This document shows, piece by piece, positions 17,145 to 28,071 of a stretch of 64,000 nucleotides of DNA (position 1 is the first letter of the stretch; each line of letters opens with the position of its first letter). The position numbers and the translations under genes were made by a program. Origin of the DNA: Streptosporangium canum (lineage in GTDB: Bacteria; Actinomycetota; Actinomycetes; Streptosporangiales; Streptosporangiaceae); the NCBI RefSeq assembly GCF_900113865.1, contig NZ_FOQY01000027.1, positions 1-64,000 of the forward strand. Direction: 5' to 3'. Under the pieces are notes generated by a model. That model saw only the letters and a program-made list of their open reading frames with translations. It was not told the DNA's origin and made no database searches.

Positions 17145-17199
17145 CTCACTAACTATAGACACGTGGCGGTGACGTCGGATGACGGCCGCATCTCCTGCT

Positions 17200-17225
17200 T
17201 CACCCCCGACGAAAGTCGGGGGTGA
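17200..17225. repeat. Strong perfect hairpin between divergent genes
   Basis: Arms TCACCCCCGAC / GTCGGGGGTGA (11 bp) with a GAAA tetraloop. It sits between two divergent start regions, so it is not an ordinary terminator. It resembles the stem-loops at the ends of IS200/IS605 elements, but no transposase is beside it. Confidence 0.45.
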
Positions 17226-17304
17226 CCGATGTCGATCGTGCGATACGACCTCCCTCTCCCGATTTCTACGGTTGTCCCGTACGGAACAGTGAACGGAGGA
17301 CATC

Positions 17305-18305
17305 GTGAGGAAGCTGTCGGCCTGTTCGGCGTGACCTTGGCACAGTTGGTCCTGGCGTCCGCGGCGGCTGCCGCTCCACCCGGCAGAGCCCTCGACGCGA
17401 CCGCCGTCGACAGCTACATGAACGACTATCTGGCACGGACCGGCCTGCCCGGGGCCGTGGTCGCGGTCACCAGAGGCGACCAGGTCATCCGTGCCGCCGG
17501 CTACGGACACGGTGCGGACGGCAGGACCCTCACGGCGGGGACGCCGATGCCGGTGGCCTCCCTCTCCAAGTCCTTCACCGCCCTGGCCGTCATGCAACTG
17601 GTCGAGGCGGGCAAGGTGAACCTGGACACACCGGTGCGTCACTATCTGCCCGAGTTCGAGATGGCGGATCCACGGGCCGGCAAGATCACTGTACGGCAGT
17701 TGCTGAACCAGACCTCGGGCATGGCCGACTCCGCCTTCCCTGACCTGGCCCTGCCACAGTCCGACACGCTGGCCGGCGCCGTCGCCAGGATGCGCGGCGC
17801 GAAGCTGTCCGGCGAACCGGGCACCAAGATGAACTATCACAACCCCAACTACTTCGTCGCCGCACGACTGGTGGAGGTCGTGAGCGGGGTCCCGTTCGCG
17901 GACCACATGTCCGGCAAAGTGTTCGGGCCGCTCGGCATGAAGGCCAGCACCACGGTCAACACCACCAAGGACATGCCGGGCGGCGCCAAGGGCTACATCC
18001 GCGCCTACGGCCAGGTGATCCCGCGCTCCCACCCCTACTGGTTCGCCAACGGAAGCCAGGGCGTCGTCACCACGGCCGACGACCTGACCCGCTGGCTGAT
18101 CATGCAGAACAACAAGGGCAGGAGTGCGCACGGCCGGCAGATCGTCTCCACCCGAAGTATCGAGACCATGCGGGCACCCAGCAAGGGCAGCAGCTACGGA
18201 ATGGGGTGGTCGACCAGCGAGCCCGAACAGGGCCCCGTACGGATCCAGCACACCGGCTGGCTGCTCACCCACAACGCCATGCAGACCCTGCTCCCCGACG
18301 GCGGC
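17305..18305 (+). pseudogene. Broken serine hydrolase (class C beta-lactamase-like)
   Basis: Beta-lactamase/CubicO-type catalytic motifs are present: 'SLSKSFTAL' (S-x-x-K), 'NYHNPNYF' (Y-x-N) and 'QHTGW' (H-T-G). There are two lesions. First, a proper start, GTG 17305 with GGAGGA five bases upstream, encodes a signal peptide 'VRKLSACS' that hits a stop, while the continuation 'VTLAQLVLASAAAAA' is in another frame. One base is missing near 17329. Second, homology ends at 'MQTLLPDGG' (about 18303). The downstream frame is unrelated and antisense to the MarR gene, so the C-terminal part is gone. Confidence 0.8.
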
Positions 18306-18572
18306 TCACGTCCACGTCGTAGTCGTCGCCTTCCTCCTCCGGGAATTCCGGACCTGCTCGCGCGCGCTCCACGGCGCCCTTCAAACCATGATCGTTCAGA
18401 CCTGCCGACAGCGCCGCCTCAGCACGATCATGCCGATGGTGACCGGTTACGTCCGGGGCCGGGTGTTCCTCACCCGGTCGCACACCACCGCGGCACCCAG
18501 TCGGCGGTCAGGAAGAACGAGAAAACTCGACGCCGGTACGCAACCGTTCAACCCGCGCGCTCGAAAGCACGG
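18306..18572. other. Scrambled stretch after the truncated hydrolase
   Basis: No gene recognised. The motif 'ggtcaggaagaacg' occurs at about 18507 and again at about 18571, the second copy being the 3' end of the MarR gene. This is a possible footprint of the rearrangement that truncated the hydrolase. Confidence 0.4.
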
Positions 18573-19043
18573 TCAGGAAGAACGCGGCGCGGCTCGCAAC
18601 ACGTCGAGTTCCTCGTTCATGGCGTCGAGAAAGGCGGCCACGGCGTGCAACTCCTCCGGGCTGAAACGCCGCAGGGCGTTGTCCGTGCTACGGCCGAGCG
18701 GGCGGAAGAAGGCCGCGGCGAATTCCTGCGCCGCGTCGAGGTAGTGCACGTGGACCACGCGCCGGTCGTGCACGTCGCGGACCCGGCGGATGTGCCCGGC
18801 CCGCTCCAGCCGGTCGAGGCACGCGGTGATGGCGCCCGACGTGAGGTTCAGCTCCTCCCGCAACCGGCTCGGGGTGATCGGCGACGGAGCATCGAAGATC
18901 TTGATGAGGGCCTGGACGTCGGTGGTGTGCAGCCCGTGCTCGTGGGCGAACTCGTGGGCGATGCGGTTGAACTCGGCGGTCATCCGGCGCAGCCGTACCG
19001 CGAAGGACTGCAGGTCGATGCCCCCCTGGTTATCGCCGTTCAT
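18573..19043 (-). CDS. MarR-family transcriptional regulator
   Basis: 156 residues with a winged HTH in 'HGLHTTDVQALIKIFDAPS', 'LREELNLTSGAITACLDRLE' and the wing 'RRVRDVHDRRVVHVHYLD'. It is divergent from the MMPL transporter gene across an AT-rich dyad that most likely is its operator. It therefore probably represses the transporter and itself. Effector unknown. Confidence 0.88.
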   Translation of the reverse strand: MNGDNQGGIDLQSFAVRLRRMTAEFNRIAHEFAHEHGLHTTDVQALIKIFDAPSPITPSRLREELNLTSGAITACLDRLERAGHIRRVRDVHDRRVVHVHYLDAAQEFAAAFFRPLGRSTDNALRRFSPEELHAVAAFLDAMNEELDVLRAAPRSS

Positions 19044-19059
19044 GCCGTCATGCTACATT

Positions 19060-19092
19060 AACTCAACAATTGAGTATCTCAATAATCGAGTT
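19060..19092. promoter_or_regulatory. MarR operator region
   Basis: Nested dyads: ACTCAA-CAA-TTGAGT (19061-19075), CTC-N7-GAG (19078-19090), and outer AACTC...GAGTT (19060-19092). They lie in the AT-rich gap between the divergent MarR and MMPL genes. Confidence 0.7.
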
Positions 19093-19118
19093 ATATGGCA
19101 TCACGGAAAGGTGATCTC

Positions 19119-21212
19119 ATGGCGCGGCAACCGATCCGCTGGCTTGTTCCGGCGCTGCTGGTGCTGGTCTGGCTGGCCGTCGGCGGAGGGCTGGGGCCGT
19201 TCGCCGGCAAGCTCACCGAGGTGTCCACCAACGACCAGGCCGCTTTCCTGCCGCAGAGCGCGGAGTCCACGCGCGTGCTGGAAGTGCAGGAGAGTTTCCG
19301 CGAGGGTGAGACGCAGCCGCTCATCGTGGTGTGGACCGCGGACGGGAAGAACATCACTCCCGAGCAGAGCGCCGCGGCGACCCGGACGCTCGCCTCGCTG
19401 CGCGGCACGGCGGGCGTCGTCGGGACGCCCACCCCCGCCATCGGATCGGACGACGGCAAGGCCCTGCAGGGCGTGGTCCAGCTCGGCGCCGACCTGGAAG
19501 GCTCGCTCGGGGAGAGCCTGGACCGGATCGGCTCGGCGCTGGCGGTCGACGGCCTGCGGGCTCAGCTGGCGGGACCGGCGGCCACCCGGGCCGACCTGTC
19601 CGACGCTTTCGCCGGGATCGACGGCCTGCTGCTCGGGGTGGCGCTGATCACCGTGTTGATCATTCTGCTGGCGGTGTACCGGAGCGTGCTGCTGCCTCTC
19701 GTCATCATCATCGGCGCGGTCTTCGCCCTGGGCCTGGCATGCGCCGTGGTGTACTTCCTGGCCGACCGCGACATCGTCCGGGTCGACGGCCAGGTGCAGG
19801 GCATCCTGTTCATCCTGGTCATCGGCGCGGCCACCGACTACGCGTTGCTGCTGACCGCCCGCTTCCAGGAGGAACTGGCCGCCACCGGCGACCGCTTCGC
19901 CGCGGGCCGCGTCGCGCTGCGACGCTCGTTCGAGCCGATCGTCGCCAGTGCCGCCACGGTGGCCCTGGCCCTGCTCGCGCTGCTGCTCAGCAACCTGACC
20001 AACAACCGCGCGCTCGGCCCGGTGGGCGCCATCGGCATCGTGTGCGCCGCCCTCAGCGCGCTCACCTTCCTGCCCGCGACTCTCGTCCTGCTGGGGCGCG
20101 CCGCCCTGTGGCCGGCGAAGCCGCGTCCGGCCGACGCCACGGCCCGCGGGATCTGGGGCCGCGTGGCCGCCCTGGTCGACCGCCATCCGCGCCGGCTCTG
20201 GATCGCGACCGTCCTGCCCCTCATCGGCCTCGCCCTCTTCGCGCCGCAACTGAACGCCAGAGGCGTGCCGCTGGACGAGACATTCGTGAACGACGCGCCG
20301 TCGGTGGCGGCCCAGGCGACGCTGAGCGAGCACTTCCCCGGAGGCTCGGGGCAGCCCGCGGTCATCGTCGCCCCCGCCGAGCGTGCCGCGGCCGTGGCGG
20401 AGGCGGCCGGCGGCGTCGAGGGTGTGTCCGACGCCTCGGCGACGACGCAGAGCGGACGGCCGGGCGACACCCCCAAGATCGTCGATGGACGCGTGCTGGT
20501 GGAGGCGACGTTGCGCGACGCGCCGGACAGCGACGCCGCCCAGGACACGGTCAAACGCCTGCGCGCCGCGCTCGCCCCCGAGAACGGCGTCATGGTCGGC
20601 GGGTACAGCGCCCAGCGATACGACACGACGGAGACCGCGAAGAACGACACGCTGCTCATCGTCCCGGTCGTCCTGGCGATCATCCTGCTCATCCTGATCG
20701 TCCTGCTGCGCTCGCTGATGACGCCCGTGCTCCTGGTGGTCACCGTGGCGCTGAACTTCCTGGCCACCCTCGGCGTCTCCACACTGGTCTTCACGCACGT
20801 GTTCGGGTTCACCGGCAGTGACGCCTCCGTGCCGCTGTACGGCTTCGTCTTCCTGGTCGCGCTGGGTGTGGACTACAACATCTTCCTCATGTCCAGGGTG
20901 CGCGAGGAGACCGCGCACCACGGGGCGCGAGAGGGTGTGCTGCGCGGGCTCGTCACCACCGGCGGGGTGATCACTTCGGCGGGCGTCGTGCTCGCCGCCA
21001 CCTTCGCCGCGCTGGTGGTGATCCCCCTGGCCTTCCTCGCGCAGATAGCCTTCATCGTCGCCTTCGGCGTCCTGCTCGACACCTTGGTGGTGCGGTCTCT
21101 GCTGGTCCCGGCGCTGGTACGGGATCTGGGCCCACGGGCTTGGTGGCCCAGCCGCCTGGGCCGCTCCGAGGTACGGCAGGAGTCCCGGGGACTGGCCGGA
21201 GCGTCGAAGTAG
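19119..21212 (+). CDS. MMPL/RND family membrane exporter
   Basis: 697 residues from ATG 19119 (AGGTGA upstream); an earlier ATG at 19095 is possible. The architecture is typical of MMPL: TM1, a periplasm-facing loop (about 30-165), TMs 2-6 with 'GAATDYALLLTARFQEEL', a second loop (about 385-500) and TMs 8-12 with 'ALGVDYNIFLMSRVREE'. The paired G-x-x-x-D-Y motifs carry the proton-relay Asp-Tyr. Members export lipids, siderophores or drugs. No lipid-synthesis gene is nearby, and the MarR partner favours drug or toxic-compound export. Confidence 0.88.
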   Translation: MARQPIRWLVPALLVLVWLAVGGGLGPFAGKLTEVSTNDQAAFLPQSAESTRVLEVQESFREGETQPLIVVWTADGKNITPEQSAAATRTLASLRGTAGVVGTPTPAIGSDDGKALQGVVQLGADLEGSLGESLDRIGSALAVDGLRAQLAGPAATRADLSDAFAGIDGLLLGVALITVLIILLAVYRSVLLPLVIIIGAVFALGLACAVVYFLADRDIVRVDGQVQGILFILVIGAATDYALLLTARFQEELAATGDRFAAGRVALRRSFEPIVASAATVALALLALLLSNLTNNRALGPVGAIGIVCAALSALTFLPATLVLLGRAALWPAKPRPADATARGIWGRVAALVDRHPRRLWIATVLPLIGLALFAPQLNARGVPLDETFVNDAPSVAAQATLSEHFPGGSGQPAVIVAPAERAAAVAEAAGGVEGVSDASATTQSGRPGDTPKIVDGRVLVEATLRDAPDSDAAQDTVKRLRAALAPENGVMVGGYSAQRYDTTETAKNDTLLIVPVVLAIILLILIVLLRSLMTPVLLVVTVALNFLATLGVSTLVFTHVFGFTGSDASVPLYGFVFLVALGVDYNIFLMSRVREETAHHGAREGVLRGLVTTGGVITSAGVVLAATFAALVVIPLAFLAQIAFIVAFGVLLDTLVVRSLLVPALVRDLGPRAWWPSRLGRSEVRQESRGLAGASK

Positions 21213-21371
21213 GCGCCCAGCCTGGGCATCGGCCGCGACCTCCTCTGTGGCGAGGTCGCGGCCGACGAGGCGTTCGAGTTCGGCACCGGTGCCCTCGACA
21301 TCGGATTCATCGGCGAACAGGCCATTCACAAGGATGTAGCACACCGAGACACAGGGGGCTACATTGAATGA

Positions 21372-21653
21372 ATGAAGACGATTACCCAGCGCGAGTTCCG
21401 CAACAACTCCGCAGCCGTCATGGACGCGGTGGAGGCGGGTGAGGTCTACCACATCACCCGCAACGGCATCGAGGTCGCCGAACTGCGGCCCCTGGCCCGC
21501 AGACGGCGCCTGACGGCGGAGGAACTGGTCACCCGCCATCGCCGGCTACCGCGTGTGGACTACGAGCGCATGCGTCAGGAAGCCGACGAGTTCTTCGGCA
21601 CGGAAGATCGCGTCGGCGACGACAACGATCCCTGGGAGCGCAACCATGCCTGA
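21372..21653 (+). CDS. Phd/YefM-type antitoxin
   Basis: 93 residues. The N-terminal Phd fold '[20 protein letters not shown]' and '[19 protein letters not shown]' binds DNA and is followed by an acidic tail ('[18 protein letters not shown]') that would wrap the toxin. The gene overlaps the PIN toxin start by eight bases, the usual antitoxin-first order. It autoregulates by family precedent. An upstream stretch (21213-21371) shows no gene. Confidence 0.9.
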   Translation: MKTITQREFRNNSAAVMDAVEAGEVYHITRNGIEVAELRPLARRRRLTAEELVTRHRRLPRVDYERMRQEADEFFGTEDRVGDDNDPWERNHA

Positions 21654-22050
21654 TCGTGCCGAGTCCGGGGTGCTCGACACCCGCACTTACATCGATCTGG
21701 AGCTGATCGACCCAGCGCGGCTGCCGACCATCCCGGAGATTACCGCGATCACCCTCGCCGAACTCCACCAAGGCGTCGCCATGGCCAAAAGCGCTGGGGC
21801 CAGAGCCGCACGCATGGAGAAACTCGGAGCAGCCGTCACCGACTTCGAACCGCTGCCCTTCGACGGCGACGCCGCCGCCCGCTACGGGACCCTGGTGGCC
21901 CTCACGATCGCCGCCGATCGCGATCCACGCCCGCGCAGAATGGATCTGATGATCGCGGCGGTGGCATCCGCTCGAGGCCTGCCGCTCTACACGCGCAACG
22001 ACGCCGACTTCAAGGGGCTCGAAGGCATAGTGACCGTGGTGTCCGTGTGA
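21646..22050 (+). CDS. vapC: PIN-domain toxin (VapC-like ribonuclease)
   Basis: 134 residues. The acidic residues of a PIN nuclease are visible: Asp in '[13 protein letters not shown]', Glu in 'ITLAELHQG', Asp in '[15 protein letters not shown]' and '[12 protein letters not shown]'. These Mg-dependent enzymes cut tRNA or rRNA when freed from the antitoxin. It is translated from an ATG inside the antitoxin gene (8-base overlap). The conserved second motif is intact, so activity is likely. Confidence 0.88.
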   Translation: MPDRAESGVLDTRTYIDLELIDPARLPTIPEITAITLAELHQGVAMAKSAGARAARMEKLGAAVTDFEPLPFDGDAAARYGTLVALTIAADRDPRPRRMDLMIAAVASARGLPLYTRNDADFKGLEGIVTVVSV

Positions 22051-22213
22051 CGATTCCGCGGAGCGTCCCAAGGACCTGGAATCGCCATCGTCGTCAAGCA
22101 CGACGAAATCAGCGCTGCTGTCACGGCTCCGCCGGAAGGCGTTGACCGTGGGCATCCCTCCGCATACGTTCCGTTTGGGCCGCCGGTACGGCACCCGGAA
22201 CGGAAGGGGTGCG

Positions 22214-23428
22214 ATGACCTCCGAACTCAGCCCGAACACGGACATCGTCCCCGGACCGCTGGGCACGCCGCCGCCGGAGTTCGCGCGACGCCACAAGGAG
22301 GGGCCGCTGGACCCGGCCGCCATGCCGAGCGGGGATCTGGTGCCGGTGGCCGTCAGATACGAGGACGTGCGGACCCTGCTGGGCTCGGCGGCCTCCAGCC
22401 GCAACCTGCGCTTTCCCGGTCTGCCACGGCTGGTGAGCGGCATGGGCATCGACGACGACCCCGACGCGCTGATCAACCAGGACCCGCCGGAGCACACCCG
22501 CTACCGGCGGATCATGCACGGAGCCTTCACGCCCCGCCGGACCGAGCCGTGGCGGCCCTGGATCGCGGCGATCGCCGGTGAGCTGCTCGACAGGCTGGGA
22601 GAGGAGTTCGACCTGGTGGACGCGTTCGCGGTGCGACTGCCCGGCCAGGTCGTCTGCCGGCTGCTCGGCGTCCCGCACGAGGACTACGACCAGTTCGTGG
22701 CCTGGACGGACATGTTCCTCACCACCTCCACCGCGGCCGAACAGGTCCGCCACCGGGGCTACACCGAGTTCATGGCCTACGCCCGCGACCTGGTGGCCCG
22801 GCACCGCACGGAACCCGGCGACGACCTCATCGACCTGCTCGTGCAGGCCCGCGACGCCGACGACCGGCTGAGCGAGGGCGAGCTGGTCAACACCGTGTTC
22901 TCGCTGATCACCGCAGGACACGAGACGACCGCCTCGATGGTCTCCAGGGGAGCCTTCCGCCTCATGCTCCACCGCGAGCAGTGGGACGAACTGGTCGCTC
23001 AGCCGGAGCTGGCGCCCACCGCGGCCGAGGAGATCCTGCGCTACGACGGACCGCCGGCCAGCGCGTTCATGCGCCGGATGACCGAAGACGTCGAGCTGTC
23101 GGGCGGCACCCTGAAAGCCGGGACGGTCGTGATGCCCAACCTCAACGCCGCCAACCACGACCCCCGCGCCTTCCCCGAGCCGGAGCGCTTCGACATCCAC
23201 CGCTTCGGCACGCACCCGCCGCACCCGCACCTGGCCTTCGGGTACGGCCCGCACCGCTGCCTGGCCGCCGCGCTGGCCAGGGTGGAGCTCACCGAGGCCG
23301 TCAGGGCGCTGGCGGTCAAACGGCCGGGGCTCCGACTGGCCGTTCCGGCCGAAGACGTCGAGTGGAGCGACGGCCTGACCTACCGCCCCGTCGCGCTGCC
23401 GGTCACCTCGGCCGACCTCGGCTCCTGA
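22214..23428 (+). CDS. Cytochrome P450
   Basis: 404 residues from ATG 22214 with GGAAGGGG just upstream. P450 hallmarks in order: 'DPPEHTRYRRIMHGAFTPRR' (helix C), 'SLITAGHETTASMVS' (helix I, oxygen activation), 'EEILRYDGP' (E-x-x-R), 'FDIHRF' (meander) and 'AFGYGPHRCLAAALARVE', with the haem-ligating Cys. It is a soluble class I bacterial type needing ferredoxin and reductase, neither of which is adjacent. It stands alone between a toxin-antitoxin pair and furA-katG, so substrate cannot be inferred. Confidence 0.92.
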   Translation: MTSELSPNTDIVPGPLGTPPPEFARRHKEGPLDPAAMPSGDLVPVAVRYEDVRTLLGSAASSRNLRFPGLPRLVSGMGIDDDPDALINQDPPEHTRYRRIMHGAFTPRRTEPWRPWIAAIAGELLDRLGEEFDLVDAFAVRLPGQVVCRLLGVPHEDYDQFVAWTDMFLTTSTAAEQVRHRGYTEFMAYARDLVARHRTEPGDDLIDLLVQARDADDRLSEGELVNTVFSLITAGHETTASMVSRGAFRLMLHREQWDELVAQPELAPTAAEEILRYDGPPASAFMRRMTEDVELSGGTLKAGTVVMPNLNAANHDPRAFPEPERFDIHRFGTHPPHPHLAFGYGPHRCLAAALARVELTEAVRALAVKRPGLRLAVPAEDVEWSDGLTYRPVALPVTSADLGS

Positions 23429-23617
23429 CGCGAGGAGCCGGGACCGGCCCGTGTTCCCGCCACCCGTCCCCCCGTCCCCCGGAGGGAGGGCATGGCCTGG
23501 CGAGAGCGTGCGGATGGCCGGTTCTCCCCGCATGGCGCGGGCGGCCGCAGGGAAGCGCGCCACGCCACGGCAGGGCAAACGCCGCCTGACACGGCACAAG
23601 ACTTGGGTCACTTATTG

Positions 23618-23657
23618 TCTTGAATCATTCGTTTTTATCTTGAATCGTTCGTTTTTG
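23618..23657. promoter_or_regulatory. Tandem 20-base repeats in the furA-katG promoter
   Basis: TCTTGAATCATTCGTTTTTA and TCTTGAATCGTTCGTTTTTG are directly repeated without a gap, 18 bases before the Fur-family start. They probably include the promoter and the regulator binding sites: AT-rich, two-turn spacing. Confidence 0.6.
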
Positions 23658-23675
23658 TGGGGATAAGTTGGCGCC

Positions 23676-26371
<2,696 letters not shown>

Positions 26372-26378
26372 TCATGGC

Positions 26379-26410
26379 GTCCAGGTCGGCCCTCACCGGC
26401 CGGCCTGGAC
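26379..26410. terminator. Bidirectional terminator-like hairpin
   Basis: Stem GTCCAGG-TCGGCC / GGCCGG-CCTGGAC with a six-base loop, directly after katG. It lies between convergent katG and the hydrolase. No strong T-run. Confidence 0.6.
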
Positions 26411-26482
26411 GTCCTCAGCCCCGAGGATCTCGACACGGGCGAGCCGCTGTCTCTCCGGCCCGGGCCCGCACCGGGCGGCGTC

Positions 26483-27841
26483 CTACCGGCAGGTTCTCGT
26501 CTCGGGCGAGCAGTGCTTGACCTCGGGGTAGCGGGTCGACGGCTTGTCCAGCAGGGGTTGGGATCTCTTGCGCAGGTGCAGGTCGAAGAAGGCCGCGACG
26601 TACCTGCGGGTGATGTCCATGGCGCGGACACCGGGTATGTCGGCGCCGAGGTCGATGCCGATCTGGTCGGCCAGCACGCCCAGGTCGGTGAAGGACGTGT
26701 GCTCCGCCCCGGTCACCAGGAGCCAGCGCTTCCAGCCGTTCAGCTGCTTCCAGTCGCGCTCCCAGGTGGCGGCCGCCTCTCCCTCCCCCGGGGTGTAGGT
26801 GGCCGGCTTGCCCAGGAACAGGAACGGCCGCGCCAGTCCGCTGTCCGGGATCCGGACCTGTGTGGTGCCGTCGATGTCGATGCCGGCGCGTATCCGGGAG
26901 TCTTCGAGCATGGCCGCGATGGTGCTCGCTCCTCCGGCGGAGTGGCCGGCCATCGCGATCCTGGAGGTGTCGACCAGGCGGGCGCCCTTCCATTTCGGGT
27001 GCGATCCGGTCAGCTGGTCGAGCACGAAGGAGACGTCGGCCGCCCGGCTCCTCGCCAGCTTCTCCCACCACGCCGGATTCTTCTCGATCCCGCATGTGAC
27101 GCAGGTGGTCACCCGTCCGTCGGGGAAGGTGGTGGCGACGTTCTCGTAGGTGTGGTCGATCGCGGCCACCACGTAGCCTCGGCTGGCCAGTTCCTCGGCC
27201 AGCGCCGTGAGTTCGGTCCGGGGCTTGGTATGGCCGGGGGAGAGCACGACGAGGGGGAGACCGTGCTTGCGCCCTGCCGGGTCGGCGTCGGTGAAGGCGT
27301 TGGTCCGCGTCTTGCTCAGCGTGTCGGGCGGCACGCTGGTGATCTCCCCGCTCTTCAGAAGAAGCTCGGACTCCTTGGCCGTCATGTACGGGGCCCGCTT
27401 ACGGCCCGGCGACTTCACCGGGTACCACAGGGAGACCATGAGTTCCCGGACCTTGACCGAAGGGACCCAGGGGTCGGGGCGGGAGGTGTCTTTCAGGTAC
27501 AGGGACGTGGTGCCGACCGGATGCGAACCGGTCGGCCCGGGCAGGTAGAGCGTGCTGCTCGATGTCACCGAAAGGCCGGCAGAGGCAGTCCCGGACTGCG
27601 CGGACGCGGCAGGCCCGGCCGACGTGGTCGCGGCAGGCCCGGACTGCGCGGACGCGGCCGACGTGGTCGCCACGGAGGCGAGCAGCCCGGCGGCGACCAC
27701 ACCGACGCGCAGGATCCGGCCCCTTTCGCTCCGGGAGATGCCCCGCTCGGCGGCGGCCGCTCCGCCCCCGGCGGCGTGCACCGGGGCACCCGCGCCGCCG
27801 TACCGCCTGCGCCTGTCCACCGGCTCTGTCACATGACCCAT
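26483..27841 (-). CDS. Secreted alpha/beta hydrolase, PAF-acetylhydrolase-like
   Basis: 452 residues. The N-terminus has an unusually long cytosolic extension (about 1-40), then a signal-anchor helix 'VGVVAAGLLASVATTSAASA', then an Ala/Ser/Gly-rich linker with repeats of 'AASAQSG' type. The catalytic domain (about 110-440) has 'LPLVVLSPGHTKPRTEL' (oxyanion region), nucleophile elbow 'AGHSAGGAS', Asp in 'GIDIDGT' and His in 'TGAEHTSFTD'. This layout matches group VII phospholipase A2/PAF-AH. Two Cys pairs (CVTCG; C-x6-C at the end) may form disulfides outside. Confidence 0.82.
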   Translation of the reverse strand: MGHVTEPVDRRRRYGGAGAPVHAAGGGAAAAERGISRSERGRILRVGVVAAGLLASVATTSAASAQSGPAATTSAGPAASAQSGTASAGLSVTSSSTLYLPGPTGSHPVGTTSLYLKDTSRPDPWVPSVKVRELMVSLWYPVKSPGRKRAPYMTAKESELLLKSGEITSVPPDTLSKTRTNAFTDADPAGRKHGLPLVVLSPGHTKPRTELTALAEELASRGYVVAAIDHTYENVATTFPDGRVTTCVTCGIEKNPAWWEKLARSRAADVSFVLDQLTGSHPKWKGARLVDTSRIAMAGHSAGGASTIAAMLEDSRIRAGIDIDGTTQVRIPDSGLARPFLFLGKPATYTPGEGEAAATWERDWKQLNGWKRWLLVTGAEHTSFTDLGVLADQIGIDLGADIPGVRAMDITRRYVAAFFDLHLRKRSQPLLDKPSTRYPEVKHCSPETRTCR

Positions 27842-28071
27842 GAACGTGCCCGTCCTTCCGATCGAAACGGCCGCTCGGGCGGGAAGTCCCGCGGCCTGAT
27901 GGCAGGGACGAGGCTAGAAGCGGCCGATGTCCATGCGCGTCGGCCGTCGTACCCATCTCGGATACCTCCGGGGAACGGCCCGCCCGCGGTGTCATCCTTG
28001 CGATGTACGCCCGACGGACACCGCCGTGGTCACTGAAGGCGATGTGCGGCGGGGCACGCGAACGCGACAAT

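Noticed and set aside
17200-17225. Terminator of tetR-like or hydrolase gene
   Set aside because: It lies between the starts of divergent genes, not after a stop codon.
16533-18272. N-terminal extension of the TetR frame to 579 codons
   Set aside because: The extension is antisense to the serine hydrolase and has no domain. The HTH begins right after GTG 17144.
19101-21539. Long minus-strand frame across the MMPL gene
   Set aside because: Shadow of the transporter, rich in Gln/Gly/Arg. Only a short piece outside (21213-21330) is not explained, and it shows no motif.
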